Source: Siderastrea radians
Lineage: Eukaryota > Cnidaria > Anthozoa > Scleractinia > Rhizangiidae
DNA length: 64,000 bases
Assembly: GCA_964017195.1 (NCBI GenBank)
Contig: OZ024887.1
Coordinates: forward strand, 2,422,881 to 2,486,880
Direction of reading: 5' to 3'
The notes below the pieces were generated by a model, which saw only the letters and a list, made by a program, of their open reading frames with translations, was not told where the DNA came from and made no database searches. Below are positions 37,583-48,259 of this stretch, piece after piece; the stretch's first letter is position 1, and each line of letters starts with the position of its first letter. The position numbers were made by a program, and so were the translations under genes.

Positions 37583-39960
37583 TAATCCTTCTCTCAGTTA
37601 TATTAATGACAAAATATAGACAATAAAGGTGCTTTACGCTTAGGATAAGGTTTTATTCTTTACAATGAGTTCCTATGAAAATTTTCCCGGCAAATTTTTT
37701 TCCCAAATATTCTGGCTGCTCTTGGCGTTACCAACGAACAAACGTTTAATAGTCTTTAGTATTATATAAAAGTCTCTAAAGGTATTCAGTTCAGAAAAGG
37801 TAACACGTTTCCTAGGCATCTTTTTTGATTCATTATTATATGAATCATTATAATTCGTTATAATTTGCGCAAATGAATATGACTTGTGTAGCGGGCGTGT
37901 TGGAGGGTGAGGGAGGGCAAAAATGGGGAGTAAACGGGAGGAGACTGGGGAGAGGACGGGGTGACGTTAGCTCCCGGCTCTCTCTATTTCTTTTTTCTTC
38001 CCACTTTTTCCCACCTCGTCTTCTATCGCCTGATACACAGGCTATAGATTACGAATTTTATTTACAATAGAGTTGTTGATTGACTGATTAACTAATTGAA
38101 GAATGACTGGAAAAATTCATCAATTGCGAATAAATGAGCATAAACAACTCTTCACAAATTTACCAGAGACTGCAAAAATTGTGAACAACTCTGCGGTTTA
38201 TCCTCCTACTCATATTGGTTTTGGTTGCAAGTACTGCGGTTTGAAATAATTGCGAGAGCAAAGACCTCTTCGTATTTCTGCGGTTAATTAACAAGGTATT
38301 TCGAAATCCCATCCATTCTGTTATAAGTAAGTATAAGTATAACCAACTCGGCGTGTTATTTGACACATCTGGGCTCATCCAACGCTCGTGGAAATCTGGA
38401 AATATTTTCAATTAGTTTCTATTATCATATTATCATCTCCTCTCATTTCTTGAGCATATAGTATTGTTTTCTCCATTGCTACGGCAATGTCATAAATTGA
38501 CATGAACAAGTAGGGCGTTCTTCTATCTCCAAGGGAAGAATTGAGTTTGCTCTTATGGGATAGAACTATACCTTGCCGAGGGTAAATAAAGGACATTTAT
38601 TTATCATATTTTTTAAGAAAAGCAATTGACCTCTTTAGTGTTAGTTAGCTAAAAATATGAAAATGAAACACACAGTTTTCGCTCTCAATAGTGATTTTTG
38701 ATCACAAAATTTATTACCTATGTTAGAATTCTTAATCTTATGTGGCTACTAAAGAAGGACAGCAGACTTATTGTTTGTTGTTTTCAGTTTTTTGTAGAGT
38801 TAAACAAACAGATAGGAAAGATCAAGAAAACATCTCATTTTTTCTTATTTTTCTTTTTCTGTAACTTACATTTGTTTAGCAAGAAAAAAAAGAAAGTAAA
38901 TAGAAAAAAGTCAGTAGTATTGTAGTTTTCTTTCCCTGTTGCACTTTTTTTACCTGCACCCGGTTGTTCGGAACCCGATTAGCGCTAACCCTAGGTTAAA
39001 TGTCGTCCAGGGCCCGGTTGTTCAAAAGAAGGGTTAAAGTAACCTCGGGTTAGGGATAACCGGAGGTTGATTTTTTAACCGGAGCTTTGTTAATCCGTGG
39101 TTAAAATCGCGTCGCTCAAAGCACGGTTAGCAGGCCGGTTAGTTAACTTCGGGTTAGACGCAGCTAACTCTCGGTTAGTATCTCATAACACTCTTTGCCT
39201 TTGTTGTAGTTGTGGTGACCGACTGGTGAGCACTAAGGGCTTCCTTGGCTACCTAACAAAAGTCTGGAAACAAAATTTCAGTGCTTCAGAGATTTTTGAC
39301 CGAAAAAGTTGAGAAAAAACTTTGGGTCCTTCAGAGCAAGCTAACAAATAGTATTTCAAAAATAGAACGAAGTTGCTGATACCGTAAACACTGTCGGAAT
39401 CTATCTGTCGTATGTTTTTCCCTTCCAGTGGTACTTTTTCCTTCCTGTTGCAGACTCGTTCCCAGTAGCTTCTTAGAAGGACTAGATAAAAGCTTATTGC
39501 TTCACAGGAAAAGGCCGAACCAAATCAAGGAGTGGTCCCTACCGTTTCCTGCGTTCTTCCCAGCATCCCCTGTAGCCCTCACCATGCAATAGTCCTCCTA
39601 AACCTTTAATCACCTTTGAATTTTAAAATAACAAATAAGCTGATGAGTAGGGACTGGAAACGTGTCTGATCCTGTCAAACGTCTGTGCATTCGGTCGTAC
39701 TTTAATGTACCCTGACGAAGTTTTTTCGTCCCAGTTGTACTTTTTTTGCTAATGTAACTAAATCAATACCGATCAAATCGAAACTTCAACATCATTTGGG
39801 CACACTCACGGTAGTTTGAACGTTTGAAGTTTTTAAGATGTTGACCTCCATTTCCATTCAGCTATTGTACGTATATCCGAAATATTTTTTTTTTAATGTC
39901 AAATACAGCGCCAACGCTTTTGCAGTCTCTTGCTTTTTTAGCCATGTAAGCCACTCGCTT
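37583..39960. other. Intergenic sequence, repeats only
   Basis: No convincing gene. The segment 38950-39185 is rich in GGTTAA/TTAACC words (CGGTTAG, GGGTTAG, AACCGG) in both orientations and looks like a piece of an interspersed repeat. Confidence 0.4.
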
Positions 39961-39989
39961 ACAAAATGTGATTTCTGGCGCCAACTCAG

Positions 39990-40810
39990 TTGCCATGATT
40001 TTGATCAATCAGCAAATCCAAATCCGAATCCAAATTGAAAGAAAAAATATCAGCCAAGTTGAGAAAGCAAAATCATTGGGTGTTTTTATAGATGACAAAT
40101 TGACCTGGAAAAACCACGTGGATAAAATTTCTAAAAAGATATCCTCTGGTATTGGTGCCCTAAAAAGACTTAAGCCATTCGTATCGTTGGAAACAGCTAA
40201 AAAGATTTATGATTCCCTCATCCAGCCACATTTTGATTGTTGCTGCACAGTCTGGGATGCCATAAATAATCAATTAACTGAAAAGCTTCAGAAACTACAA
40301 AATCGTGCTGCCAAAATGGTGCTTCTAGCTATGAAGTTAGTTCATCTTCTCTTCTGGACGCACTTGGGTGGGAAAGTTGATTTCCAACCGACAAAAGCAC
40401 AAGGCCATCATGATTTTCAAGTCCTTACATAATCTCACTCCAGTGCATCTCCACAATATGTTTTGCAATTTTTTAAAATACATATACTCATTATTGCTTA
40501 AGAAACTCGACAAACAAACTTATATTACCTAAGCCTAGAACAGAGTACCTGAAGCACAGCTTCTCTTATAGTGGTGCTGCTTTATGGAATTCTCTGCCAC
40601 AGGATCTTAGAGAATGTAACTCCCTAGGGGCTTTCAAAAAGAAGGCGAAAGCTTACTTTAATTTTCTTCTTTAGGCCCCCATGGCAATCATGTAAATCAG
40701 TTGATTTTTGTAGCCTATAATGTTAGGATATTTTTTTAATACTTTTTTTTAGCATATTTGTACTTTCCCGTGTATAAATTAAAAAAAAATAAAAAATAAA
40801 AAATAGGAAA
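39990..40810 (+). mobile_element. 5'-truncated LINE 3' end
   Basis: An RT-thumb/C-terminal segment (KAKSLGVFIDDKLTWKNHV, then KIYDSLIQPHFDC and LQKLQNRAAKM) typical of non-LTR retrotransposon ORF2 is open to 40432. It continues through frameshifts (NSLPQDLRECNSLGAFKK-like words near 40590-40640) and ends in an A-rich tail at about 40780-40806. Confidence 0.75.
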
Positions 40811-41162
40811 CCATCCACGTCTAACATGAAAGAGGGTCCTAATGGGGTTGATCGTCAGCCATCAAACGGTCTAAAAGTTAACCGTCAACCGTCAAAAAAG
40901 GCAAAATTTTACCGTAAACCGTTAAGGGAGGCAGTCATAAGTAGTCGTCAAACGTCTCAAACCCACTCTCTCAAGGGCTAATGTAGAGTAAAAGAATAAT
41001 GTGAAATACAAGGTAAGTTTAGGGTGGAATTATTTGCAGCATAGGCGTATAGCCGTCGATTATGCCCGTTGGAAGTCTATATTGTTTTTAAGCTTGAAAA
41101 ACAATAACAAATTCCAACAAACAAATCCGACGGCTATACGCGTATCCTGCAAATGATTCCAC

Positions 41163-42248
41163 CCAGGGCGGAAAAAAGGTTGGGCGATGAAATGAGCGTG
41201 TCCGAGCAAAAAAGGTGTGATGCAGTGGACTGGGATCGAATTGGGTGCCAGACCAAAATTCAAAATTCAAAGATCCAAAATCCAAAATCCAAGATCCAAG
41301 ATCCAAAATTTAAAATCCTAATAATCTATTAATAACTTCCGAAAAACGTTAACTTTGGGTTATCTTTTCTTTGTCTTTTCCGCCTTAATCAATGCTAAAA
41401 AAACTGTCTAAAAACGAGCAGAGCAAAGTAAAAAGATGGAAAATGGCGTTTGGATGACGCGTGGCATGACGCGTATTTATAATTCGTGCAGCTCGTGCAA
41501 GGTTAATCAGGACACGTCCCTAGTTAATTAAAATCAAATCAACTTTAACACTGCGCTTCTTCTTCTTTTTCCCCAAAACCTCTCCTATGCTTGTCTGTTT
41601 CTTTAGGCAGTACAAATAGAATTGCTCCTCAGTTTAGACGGTTTTCTTTGCTTTGTTTTTGTGAGATAAAGGGAGAAGAAATCTGCAAATTTAATTTCAC
41701 TTTTAATTTGTTTACATACAGTTGGCGGCGTTGCGACGAATCATCGCCATGGCGCGTTGCAAGGAGGCAAAGTTTAAAGTTGCAAAACGCTCCTATCTCC
41801 AAATATCTCCAGCTAATTCTTTATTATGTCATGTAAAATTTATCGGCCTTTAATATATGTAAGATTTAGGGTGGAGTAATTTGGAGCTTTTTTAGAAGAG
41901 ACGAGGAAAGACAACCATGTCATGTTTTTTGGCAAGAGCAAGCATTCGACACTCTCAAATTGAGCGCATTTTTCGGGAACTTACTGTGAAAAAGATTGAC
42001 TAACGTCCACGCAGACATAAGCATTGTAAGCTGCGAGCCAAGACTGTGAAAAAACGTTTTAATCATAGTGCACGGCTGGCTGAAAAATAAAGAAAGAAAA
42101 TGAGATTTGCGGTTTGTTGAAAGGTTAATTTTGCCGGCCACAAAACGCACCGGAAGCGTGGAAAGAGCGCTGGTGCCAGTCCTTCTCCGCATCACATATC
42201 GCTTGAAGAGCGGACTGCTCGTTTCATCGCCCAACCTTTTCCCGCCCT
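41163..42248. mobile_element. Candidate TIR element
   Basis: The block at 41167-41205 (GGGCGGAAAAAAGGTTGGGC, then GATGAAATGAGC) is present as its reverse complement at about 42210-42248 (GCTCGTTTCATCGCCC, then AACCTTTTCCCGCCC). Nearby GGTGGAATTATTTG-like words occur at 41027 and 41870, so more than one element may overlap. No transposase seen. Boundaries are approximate. Confidence 0.5.
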
Positions 42249-42587
42249 GATTCCACCTTAGATATTCCCGAGTACACTTACATACCGGTACTCTATCACT
42301 TTTAAGTCATTTACGGCTGAAACATAGAGACAGAACTGACTTCCGTCTGAAAAACTCTTTCGATTTCATAAAACGTTAACCATTACGGTACCCAGTATAA
42401 ATGTTTTAAACCACGCTTATTCACTTGAGTTTGGCGTGCTTAGGCATAAATTTACCACGTGAAGTCCTACGTAGCACGAAACTAGTAATTTATTGACTTT
42501 TGATTATTCTCCTGTTGGAGTCTACTTCACGTAGAAGTAACTACAATTTAATCCAAGACGATTACAAAGGTTCGTGCCGTCCAAATC
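42249..42587. other. Left flank of element 2
   Basis: No gene seen. The six bases before the terminus (CAAATC, 42582-42587) are the expected left target duplication, but the right end lies beyond this window. Confidence 0.5.
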
Positions 42588-42855
42588 AGTAGTAAACTGG
42601 GCTCATCTGGATCCCTGGGCCTCGTTTTGATGTAAGGATGACGTCATAACCGGAACCGGAAATCACGTGTTTTTAAGAGGGGGAACCGCTGACCAGTTGG
42701 AAAAAAGGATCGCGGGCTCATGGGAACCGGAAGTCACGTGTTTTTGAATGGGAAACCGCTGGCGAGTGTGAAAATAGGATCGTGGGCTCAAGGGGAAGTA
42801 AAACCGCTGAGAAAACGCGGGCTCAAAGTCCAAAGTCCAATTTTAGCAGCGGGGG
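42588..42855 (+). repeat. Left terminal repeat region of element 2
   Basis: Shares terminal bases and subterminal motifs with element 1: ACCGGAAGTCACGTG, TGACGTCA and three tandem-like units of GGAACCGCTGA...AGGATCGCGGGCTCA about 70 bp apart, ending with AAAGTCCAAAGTCCAATT. The outer part of the element 1 repeat (with TTTTCCCACGTTAATTTGC) is missing here. Inverted partner not in window. Confidence 0.75.
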
Positions 42856-42859
42856 TAGG

Positions 42860-42867
42860 TATAAAAG
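42860..42867 (+). promoter_or_regulatory. TATA box of the first penton-like gene
   Basis: TATAAAAG 38 bp before the ATG at 42898, directly inside the terminal repeat region, whose ETS/CRE/E-box words could act as its enhancer. Confidence 0.7.
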
Positions 42868-42897
42868 GGTAAACCCTAAGGTGAGGGAGTAGTGACA

Positions 42898-43950
42898 ATG
42901 AGTTTTTACATTACCCTTATCAGTGATCAAGCACAAGGCACGGGACAAAAATTTACGGCGCGACTGCCTCGTTCCCATTATTTGGTAGAAGATGATTGGG
43001 AAGCAGCTTTGGTTCATATCTCCCACCCGGGGTTTAATCAACAATGGGGAGATCAAACCAAACAGAATTGGACGCAAGAAGATAGTCAAAAACATTGGAT
43101 GAAAACAGATGTGAGATACATACCAAAACGTGCGGATGGAACGGCTCCGATTCAAGTGACGAAACAAATCCATTTACCCCCAGGGTATTACACGAATTTG
43201 AAAGAAGCATGGATTGCCATTGCGTACGAAATGGAAAAACAACACATGGAAGTCATGATGGATATAATTAAAATGGAGGTGGACGATCAGGCGAAACGAC
43301 AGCAACTCGCGGCTCTCAACCTGGCTCAACCCTACGTGAAAATCACCAATAAAAGCATTGCCCCCGAATTAGATTCGTTGTATGTACTGATACCATCCAA
43401 CATGCAATTTGAAATGGAATGGAAATTCGCTGGACTGATGGGACTGGTGAAAGATGGTACACCAAGTGAACGCGTGGTCCAAGAAAAAAATTATCTAGTG
43501 AAAAATATTGTGGATTACGACGATCGCCATAAATGGGAAACAACCATCGGTCCTGTCAACAAATATCCACCGCATGGCATTGTATCCGTCAGCTTTACCC
43601 ACCCCGATTTCAATTATTATTTGTTCTTGGGTCCGAATCTCAGTCGACAAGTCTTTCCCAGTACGCAAACGGTCAAACCCCAACAAGGGCAACAACAATT
43701 GATGATTTACACGGATCTGGTGTCCCAGAGCATTGTGGGAAATCAAGAGAAAGGATTTTTACGTACCTTGGATGCCGGCAATACCGATCATCAATTTGAT
43801 ACGACGCAACGGATGTATTTTCCTCTTGGCAAAACCATCTTTGACAGTATTGCCATGGATATTCAAACAGCGGATGGACAACCGGCTCCTTTCAAACAAG
43901 GCAGAACGATCATTACCCTTGAACTGTCCAGAAAAAGTCAACGAGCATGA
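42898..43950 (+). CDS. Penton-like minor capsid paralogue A (350 aa)
   Basis: Begins MSFYITLISDQ and ends with a PFKQGRTIITLELSRK-type strand, the same frame of motifs as the two penton-like genes at 49376 and 50434 (MSFYVTL start, GGWxVGL-like segment, IQY/VPxRNE-type region, GxxxVTLHF end). This family is the FYVTLP-type protein of Polintons, which I take to be the penton (single jelly-roll) protein; the assignment is by recollection of the family. The middle portion is diverged and longer. The gene is first in the element, alone next to the terminal repeat, and has no copy in element 1. It might be an alternative vertex or receptor-binding protein. Confidence 0.65.
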   Translation: MSFYITLISDQAQGTGQKFTARLPRSHYLVEDDWEAALVHISHPGFNQQWGDQTKQNWTQEDSQKHWMKTDVRYIPKRADGTAPIQVTKQIHLPPGYYTNLKEAWIAIAYEMEKQHMEVMMDIIKMEVDDQAKRQQLAALNLAQPYVKITNKSIAPELDSLYVLIPSNMQFEMEWKFAGLMGLVKDGTPSERVVQEKNYLVKNIVDYDDRHKWETTIGPVNKYPPHGIVSVSFTHPDFNYYLFLGPNLSRQVFPSTQTVKPQQGQQQLMIYTDLVSQSIVGNQEKGFLRTLDAGNTDHQFDTTQRMYFPLGKTIFDSIAMDIQTADGQPAPFKQGRTIITLELSRKSQRA

Positions 43951-44056
43951 TTGTGTAGAGAATGAATAAAGATCACAACAACAACAAAGTGTCATGCAAC
44001 ATCTTTTATTGGTCCTTCGTATTGTTTGACAACAAGTGAGTCCAAACATGGTGTCC

Positions 44057-44902
44057 TTACTGAGAACTCAAAATGTTCTTCATGTGTGAAAGGACTTCGC
44101 TTTGGGTGTGGCCAAGAAAATGGGGTATGTTGCTGCTTGTATCCGGATTCTTGAAGATTTTTCCCCAGAATCCTTGAACGGCTCCGGTGCCTGTATGACA
44201 AATACCATACCACAGATGACCATTCCAGATACGATTGACTTCTTTCACAAATTGGGGGTCTTCTTTCCAATCGTAATTGAGGATTTCAATGACTGTGGTG
44301 GAATGGCCTTGTGGGATGTAAACACATTTGGTGATTAGATGAGGATTCTTTCTCCAGTTGTCAGCACAGGCTACATGACAGGGGTATTTGCAGCAGATCA
44401 ATATGATTTGATTGCTGACACTTTCCTTACAGACGACACACGGGCCGGTGGGGAAAGGATTCAGTTGTTTCATCCTTGAAATGACTTCGCTTGGGGTCTG
44501 GCCAAGAAACTGGATTTCTGTAGATGGGGAATACCTGATGTGGTGTTTTCCCCAGAACCCTTGGACGCCTCCCAAACATATGGGTTCACCGCACTTCAAT
44601 TGATAACCGATACCATACCAGAGAGGATAGCGGTGATGTGTGACTCCCGGATAAGTATGATGGTACCAGTTACGTTTGACTTCTTTCACAAATTGGGGGT
44701 CTTTTTTCCATTCTTCATTGAGGATTTCAAGGACTGGGATGCTATTTCCGTATCCACAGGTAAAGCAACCACAGTCAGGATCGGTACTTTTTTTTCCCCA
44801 CAGGGTGGCACAGGTTAGATGACAGGGTTGTTCGCAGCACATCAAAATGGTTTGTTTGGTGACAGGTTTCTTACACATCAGACATGGTTTGGGTTGAGCC
44901 AT
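44057..44902 (-). CDS. Duplicated Cys-rich (RING/PHD-like) protein (281 aa)
   Basis: Two copies of one module occur in tandem. Each has a zinc-binding block (C-x2-C, then ILMCC/ILICC-x3-PCHLTCA or PCHVACA, plus further Cys), a VxEILNxxWKxDPQFVKEV segment, a WYGI motif, and a GVQGFWGK/AVQGFWGK end followed by FLGxTxSEV. Block one is residues 7-50, block two about 153-196. The Cys/His pattern resembles RING or PHD fingers, so ubiquitin ligase or chromatin binding is possible; no catalytic proof. It is divergent to the 45203 gene. Element 1 retains only its promoter. A likely host-modulating accessory gene. Confidence 0.7.
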   Translation of the reverse strand: MAQPKPCLMCKKPVTKQTILMCCEQPCHLTCATLWGKKSTDPDCGCFTCGYGNSIPVLEILNEEWKKDPQFVKEVKRNWYHHTYPGVTHHRYPLWYGIGYQLKCGEPICLGGVQGFWGKHHIRYSPSTEIQFLGQTPSEVISRMKQLNPFPTGPCVVCKESVSNQIILICCKYPCHVACADNWRKNPHLITKCVYIPQGHSTTVIEILNYDWKEDPQFVKEVNRIWNGHLWYGICHTGTGAVQGFWGKIFKNPDTSSNIPHFLGHTQSEVLSHMKNILSSQ

Positions 44903-45202
44903 GAGGTGAAAGGATCACTTGTTGGGCTTCTGAACTGAATCATCCATGAGTGTGAAACATGGAGGGGGACGGTGGTATTTTTATAGAGAAACAAAAGGGT
45001 CCCGTGGGAGGGAATAGACCAATGAGAGAAAGACCCATCATGCTTTGGGAGGGGAAGAGGTGGGGGACCCCCCTCCCCCCTCCTTAGATAGCCCATGGTG
45101 CATTGCGCGAATCAGGGTATATAAGTCAAGGGAGGCCACAGGACGTCACTCCTAGCTTTGAGTTCATGCTGTGTTAACTTATGTCAGTTGGGGCTGTCAA
45201 AA
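44903..45202. promoter_or_regulatory. Divergent promoter between Cys-rich gene and 45203 gene
   Basis: Minus-strand TATAAAAA (44978-44985), CCAAT in AGACCAATGAGAG (about 45018), a GGGGGAGGGGGG-like block and plus-strand TATATAAG (45118-45125). Closely similar to 13500-13728 of element 1. Confidence 0.75.
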
Positions 45203-45718
45203 ATGTCCGAAACGAGAAGGCCGTTGGGGTCCATGTGTAGTGAGATCAATGTGAGTGGGCAAGACTATTTGAGAAGGAGAGTGCGACCAGAGCAGACGCC
45301 CCTCCAGCGCCAAATTAGTGGCATGTACGAGAGACGGGAGGAATCATGGCGCCCCCTGAATCGACAACGCGTGGAGGCGTTCATTAGATTATTTTTATTG
45401 TGTTTTGTTCAGCCGGAGAATGGGCTACCTCTTGAACCAGTCACCTACCGTAGGTTAAAGAGAGCACTGGCGAATCGGATCATCCCTTGGATGGAGTTCC
45501 GTATAGTACCGACCATGGAGGAGCGATATTGGCCTATTAGCATGGGGCTGTTTGAGCAGCTGGATTTTTATATGGCTGCGCATCTGCCTGAACTGTACTG
45601 CGGTAATTTATGGTTGACCATCAGTCATTTTTACAGGGAAGTGAAAAAACAGGAGAAGGAGGAACGGGAGAGAAAAAAGGAGCGAGCCAGTCGTGTACGA
45701 CGTGTGTTGGAGTTGTAA
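45203..45718 (+). CDS. Conserved unknown Polinton protein (171 aa), element 2 copy
   Basis: Counterpart of 13729-14247. Shared motifs are YLRRRVR, GMYERREESWRPLNRQRVEAF, LFLLCFV, NRIIPWM and ERYWPI; the C-terminal helix is Glu/Lys/Arg-rich. The start at 45203 is set by alignment with element 1; an upstream in-frame ATG at 45158 adds a Cys-rich stretch not seen in the other copy. The protein has diverged more than the capsid genes, as expected for an accessory or host-facing factor. No known family recognised. Confidence 0.75.
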   Translation: MSETRRPLGSMCSEINVSGQDYLRRRVRPEQTPLQRQISGMYERREESWRPLNRQRVEAFIRLFLLCFVQPENGLPLEPVTYRRLKRALANRIIPWMEFRIVPTMEERYWPISMGLFEQLDFYMAAHLPELYCGNLWLTISHFYREVKKQEKEERERKKERASRVRRVLEL

Positions 45719-46011
45719 ATAGACTTTGAACATTCTTTTTGACTTTTTTATTATTGTGAGTCAAGACTACTGTGAGTCAAGAGGCATTTTATTTATGACC
45801 ATAGTGCAAAATCAGTGTTGTCAGTATTTTTTAATTAAAAAAGAGTTGATGTTACAAAGGGTGGTCTGTGTTCTTTGCCACGCTGGGTGGGGCGCTCCTA
45901 TTTACAATGGAAAAAATAAAAACTAAGAAAATGGCTATGTACAATTGAAAAAATAAAAAACTAAGAAATTGAAAAAGGCTATGTACAATTCCAAAAATAA
46001 AAACTAAAAAA

Positions 46012-46707
46012 TTACAAATGAAAGTCTTCCAGTTCCATACGTAATTGATCAATGTTCTCGGGTAGACAGAACGTGCGGTTGAACAAGGCTTGAATTTCGG
46101 CTCGGGTTTTCTCGTCCACATCCCTGGATCCCACAATAGCACTGCTTTGATGAAGGGTGGGCTTTTTAGGTCCCCAAGGAACAAACTGACTGCCAGTGAC
46201 CAGGGTGGCGGCATTCTCATTGACTTGGTAGTAATGGTCCGAGCGGTACCATGATTGACTGGGTATGTCAAACAGGTAGACGGGTTTGCCTTGATCCATA
46301 GCCAATTGCACAGTCCAACCAGTACCTCCTTTCACACGTTTATGATCCGGTTCCAAGATGCCAAAGGCATAGATCGTATGGGCTTTTTTGGCCAATTGAT
46401 AATTGCGTTGCAACAATTGCAGGGTGTAAAAATGACTGGGCATTTGTTTGCCTAGTTTCTCCGCTGCCTGGTGAAGATGGGGGTTGGCCAACATCAGGAC
46501 TTCCACTGTAGAAGGGGTGACGAAAGTAGCTCGAGGATGGTTCGGGGGGACCAGGACTTCTAGTTGCATTCCAAAGTGTTTGGCATGTTCTTCGACGAGT
46601 GCATCCGTACCTTTGGCTCCCCCGGTGTAGACCACATGGCCATGACCCACTTGCAGTTCCAAGGCACCGAGATCTTGTTCTCCGATCATGTTGATGTTGG
46701 GGGGCAT
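46012..46707 (-). CDS. SLOG-like protein, element 2 copy (231 aa)
   Basis: Same length as the element 1 copy, with the VVYTGGAKGTDALVEE loop and GGTGWTVQLAMDQGKPVYLF block conserved. Differences are few and mainly conservative (for example HAKHFGMQLE for LGKQFGMQVE). Retention of an intact frame in both elements argues for function. It is divergent from the GRF gene at 46967. Confidence 0.75.
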   Translation of the reverse strand: MPPNINMIGEQDLGALELQVGHGHVVYTGGAKGTDALVEEHAKHFGMQLEVLVPPNHPRATFVTPSTVEVLMLANPHLHQAAEKLGKQMPSHFYTLQLLQRNYQLAKKAHTIYAFGILEPDHKRVKGGTGWTVQLAMDQGKPVYLFDIPSQSWYRSDHYYQVNENAATLVTGSQFVPWGPKKPTLHQSSAIVGSRDVDEKTRAEIQALFNRTFCLPENIDQLRMELEDFHL

Positions 46708-46744
46708 GGCTTTGAGAATGACAATCTAGAGACCAAGGGACCGT

Positions 46745-46930
46745 CTTAAATAGGGACAACGGACCAATGGGAACACGAGAGGACTCACTATGGATAGGGA
46801 AAAGCTGACCAATGGGAAGACAAGAGGTCCTTATTTGGAGAAGCAAAAGCTGACCAATGGGAAGATAACAAGTCCTTATATGGGTAGGATAAGCTGACCA
46901 ATGACAGTCAAGGGTCCAACGTATAAAAAG
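46745..46930. promoter_or_regulatory. Bidirectional promoter with four phased CCAAT units (element 2)
   Basis: CCAAT at 46764, 46809, 46854 and 46898 (spacing 45, 45, 44 bp), each in a CTGACCAATGGGAAGA-type unit. A minus-strand TTAAATAG lies near 46746 and TATAAAAAG is at 46922-46930. One unit more than element 1. Confidence 0.8.
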
Positions 46931-46966
46931 GCATGGGCAGTGGGGGTGAAAACAACCTTGAGTACG

Positions 46967-47860
46967 ATGTCTGTCGATCGGAAGAGAAAGCCAAGCGTAC
47001 ACCCTGCGGGGAAGAAGAAGAAGAAAGAGTCGATTCAACATATGACGCCCGTGGACTGTGATCCTGTGGTATGCGACGTGGTGGAAGACATCCGAGCTGC
47101 CGTGGAAGAGATGATGAAAGAATTGAATGACATGGTGGAGCAACCACCCCCATCACCTCAATTCACTCTGACGACCGTGTATGACAATGCGGAGGACTAT
47201 GCTCAAGCGAAAGCCAACAGAGCCCTAGCTAGTTCGGTGGACACTATGGTATGCCCTTGCCATGAGGTGCGTTTGGAGGCCCGAGAATCTCAAAAGGGAT
47301 GGAAGTATGTGAAATGTCCCATGCAACCGTGTTTGCTGTTTTGTGGACAAGATCAAGCCTTGGAGTATATGAAAGCCGTGTATAGTCAACCTCATGGAGA
47401 AGTGTTGGACATGTGGTGTTGTTTGCAATGCTTTTGCCGTGAACCCGCCACGCTTCAACAGAGTCATTCGATTCAGAACCCCGATCGGTTGTTTCTGACT
47501 TGTTCCAAGAAAACGTGTGGCTTCTTCCGGTGGGCCGATCAACCCTTGGGTCCCAAGTACTGGACGTGGTTTCATGACAACCCTCCCAAAAAAGCCGACC
47601 AACAAGCTGAACCACCCACCCGTGATGCTGAAGGATATCCCAAGAGGGGCTATGACATCCCTGGCCCGCCAGTCCAAAGCAAAGAGGATCGGCCCTTGAC
47701 AGAGTATGAGAAACAATTGTTACGAGAAATTCAAGAGCTCAAGAACCGTCAGGAAATGATGGTAGCCCCAGCTCCACCACCCCCCAAGTACAGTGACAGT
47801 GTTGACAACTGGCAGAAAGGTCTAGAGACCATCAGCTGTGGCCGTCTAGGTCTCTTTTAA
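46967..47860 (+). CDS. Tandem GRF-type zinc finger protein, element 2 copy (297 aa)
   Basis: Counterpart of 15476-16330 with both Cys clusters and the FFRWAD end retained. It has an insertion of about a dozen residues before the first finger (VYDNAEDYAQAKANRALA region) and a slightly longer C-terminus (LGLF). The start is at 46967, 37 bp after TATA; the open frame upstream overlaps the TATA box and is not likely translated. Confidence 0.8.
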   Translation: MSVDRKRKPSVHPAGKKKKKESIQHMTPVDCDPVVCDVVEDIRAAVEEMMKELNDMVEQPPPSPQFTLTTVYDNAEDYAQAKANRALASSVDTMVCPCHEVRLEARESQKGWKYVKCPMQPCLLFCGQDQALEYMKAVYSQPHGEVLDMWCCLQCFCREPATLQQSHSIQNPDRLFLTCSKKTCGFFRWADQPLGPKYWTWFHDNPPKKADQQAEPPTRDAEGYPKRGYDIPGPPVQSKEDRPLTEYEKQLLREIQELKNRQEMMVAPAPPPPKYSDSVDNWQKGLETISCGRLGLF

Positions 47861-47896
47861 ATGAGAGAACGAATAAAATGTTTTTTTATTTAGTCC

Positions 47897-48259
47897 ATGG
47901 AGTCTGTGTGTGATGCGTGGGAGTCTATCTTGTCCCTGGGGCAATGGCAATGTCATCAAACCCTTTGTCAAGTCTTATATGATCATCAACCCGGGTCCCA
48001 AATCCCCATTCCCCCTTGTCCCGAGGACACGCATCCTCTCCACCTCTTTGAAGAAACCCATGTGGACCGCAACCTGTATCGATGGGTCGTGTTTGTCTTA
48101 TGGTTAAAAGCTCACCCAGAGGCATGGCGATGGTATCGAATCATTCAAAAGGCACATCCCCACACGGTCCCCACCATATCGACCTTATGGGGTGAATGCC
48201 AAAAAGTATGGCCCCTCGAAAGAGAACCCAACGCTGGAGTTCGTCGTCATCATGGTTGA
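47897..48259 (+). CDS. Small Trp/His-rich conserved protein, element 2 copy (120 aa)
   Basis: Matches 16375-16725 nearly residue for residue to the last fifteen positions, then diverges where it overlaps the integrase start by 64 nt. The substitutions in the shared part are few, suggesting constraint. Function unknown. Confidence 0.7.
   Translation: MESVCDAWESILSLGQWQCHQTLCQVLYDHQPGSQIPIPPCPEDTHPLHLFEETHVDRNLYRWVVFVLWLKAHPEAWRWYRIIQKAHPHTVPTISTLWGECQKVWPLEREPNAGVRRHHG

Noticed and set aside
38950..39185. A tandem gene or RNA in the GGTTAA-rich stretch
   Set aside because: Looks like part of an interspersed repeat; no fold or ORF supports a gene.
42582..42587. CAAATC as a confirmed target duplication of element 2
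   Set aside because: The right end of the element is outside the window, so the second copy cannot be seen.
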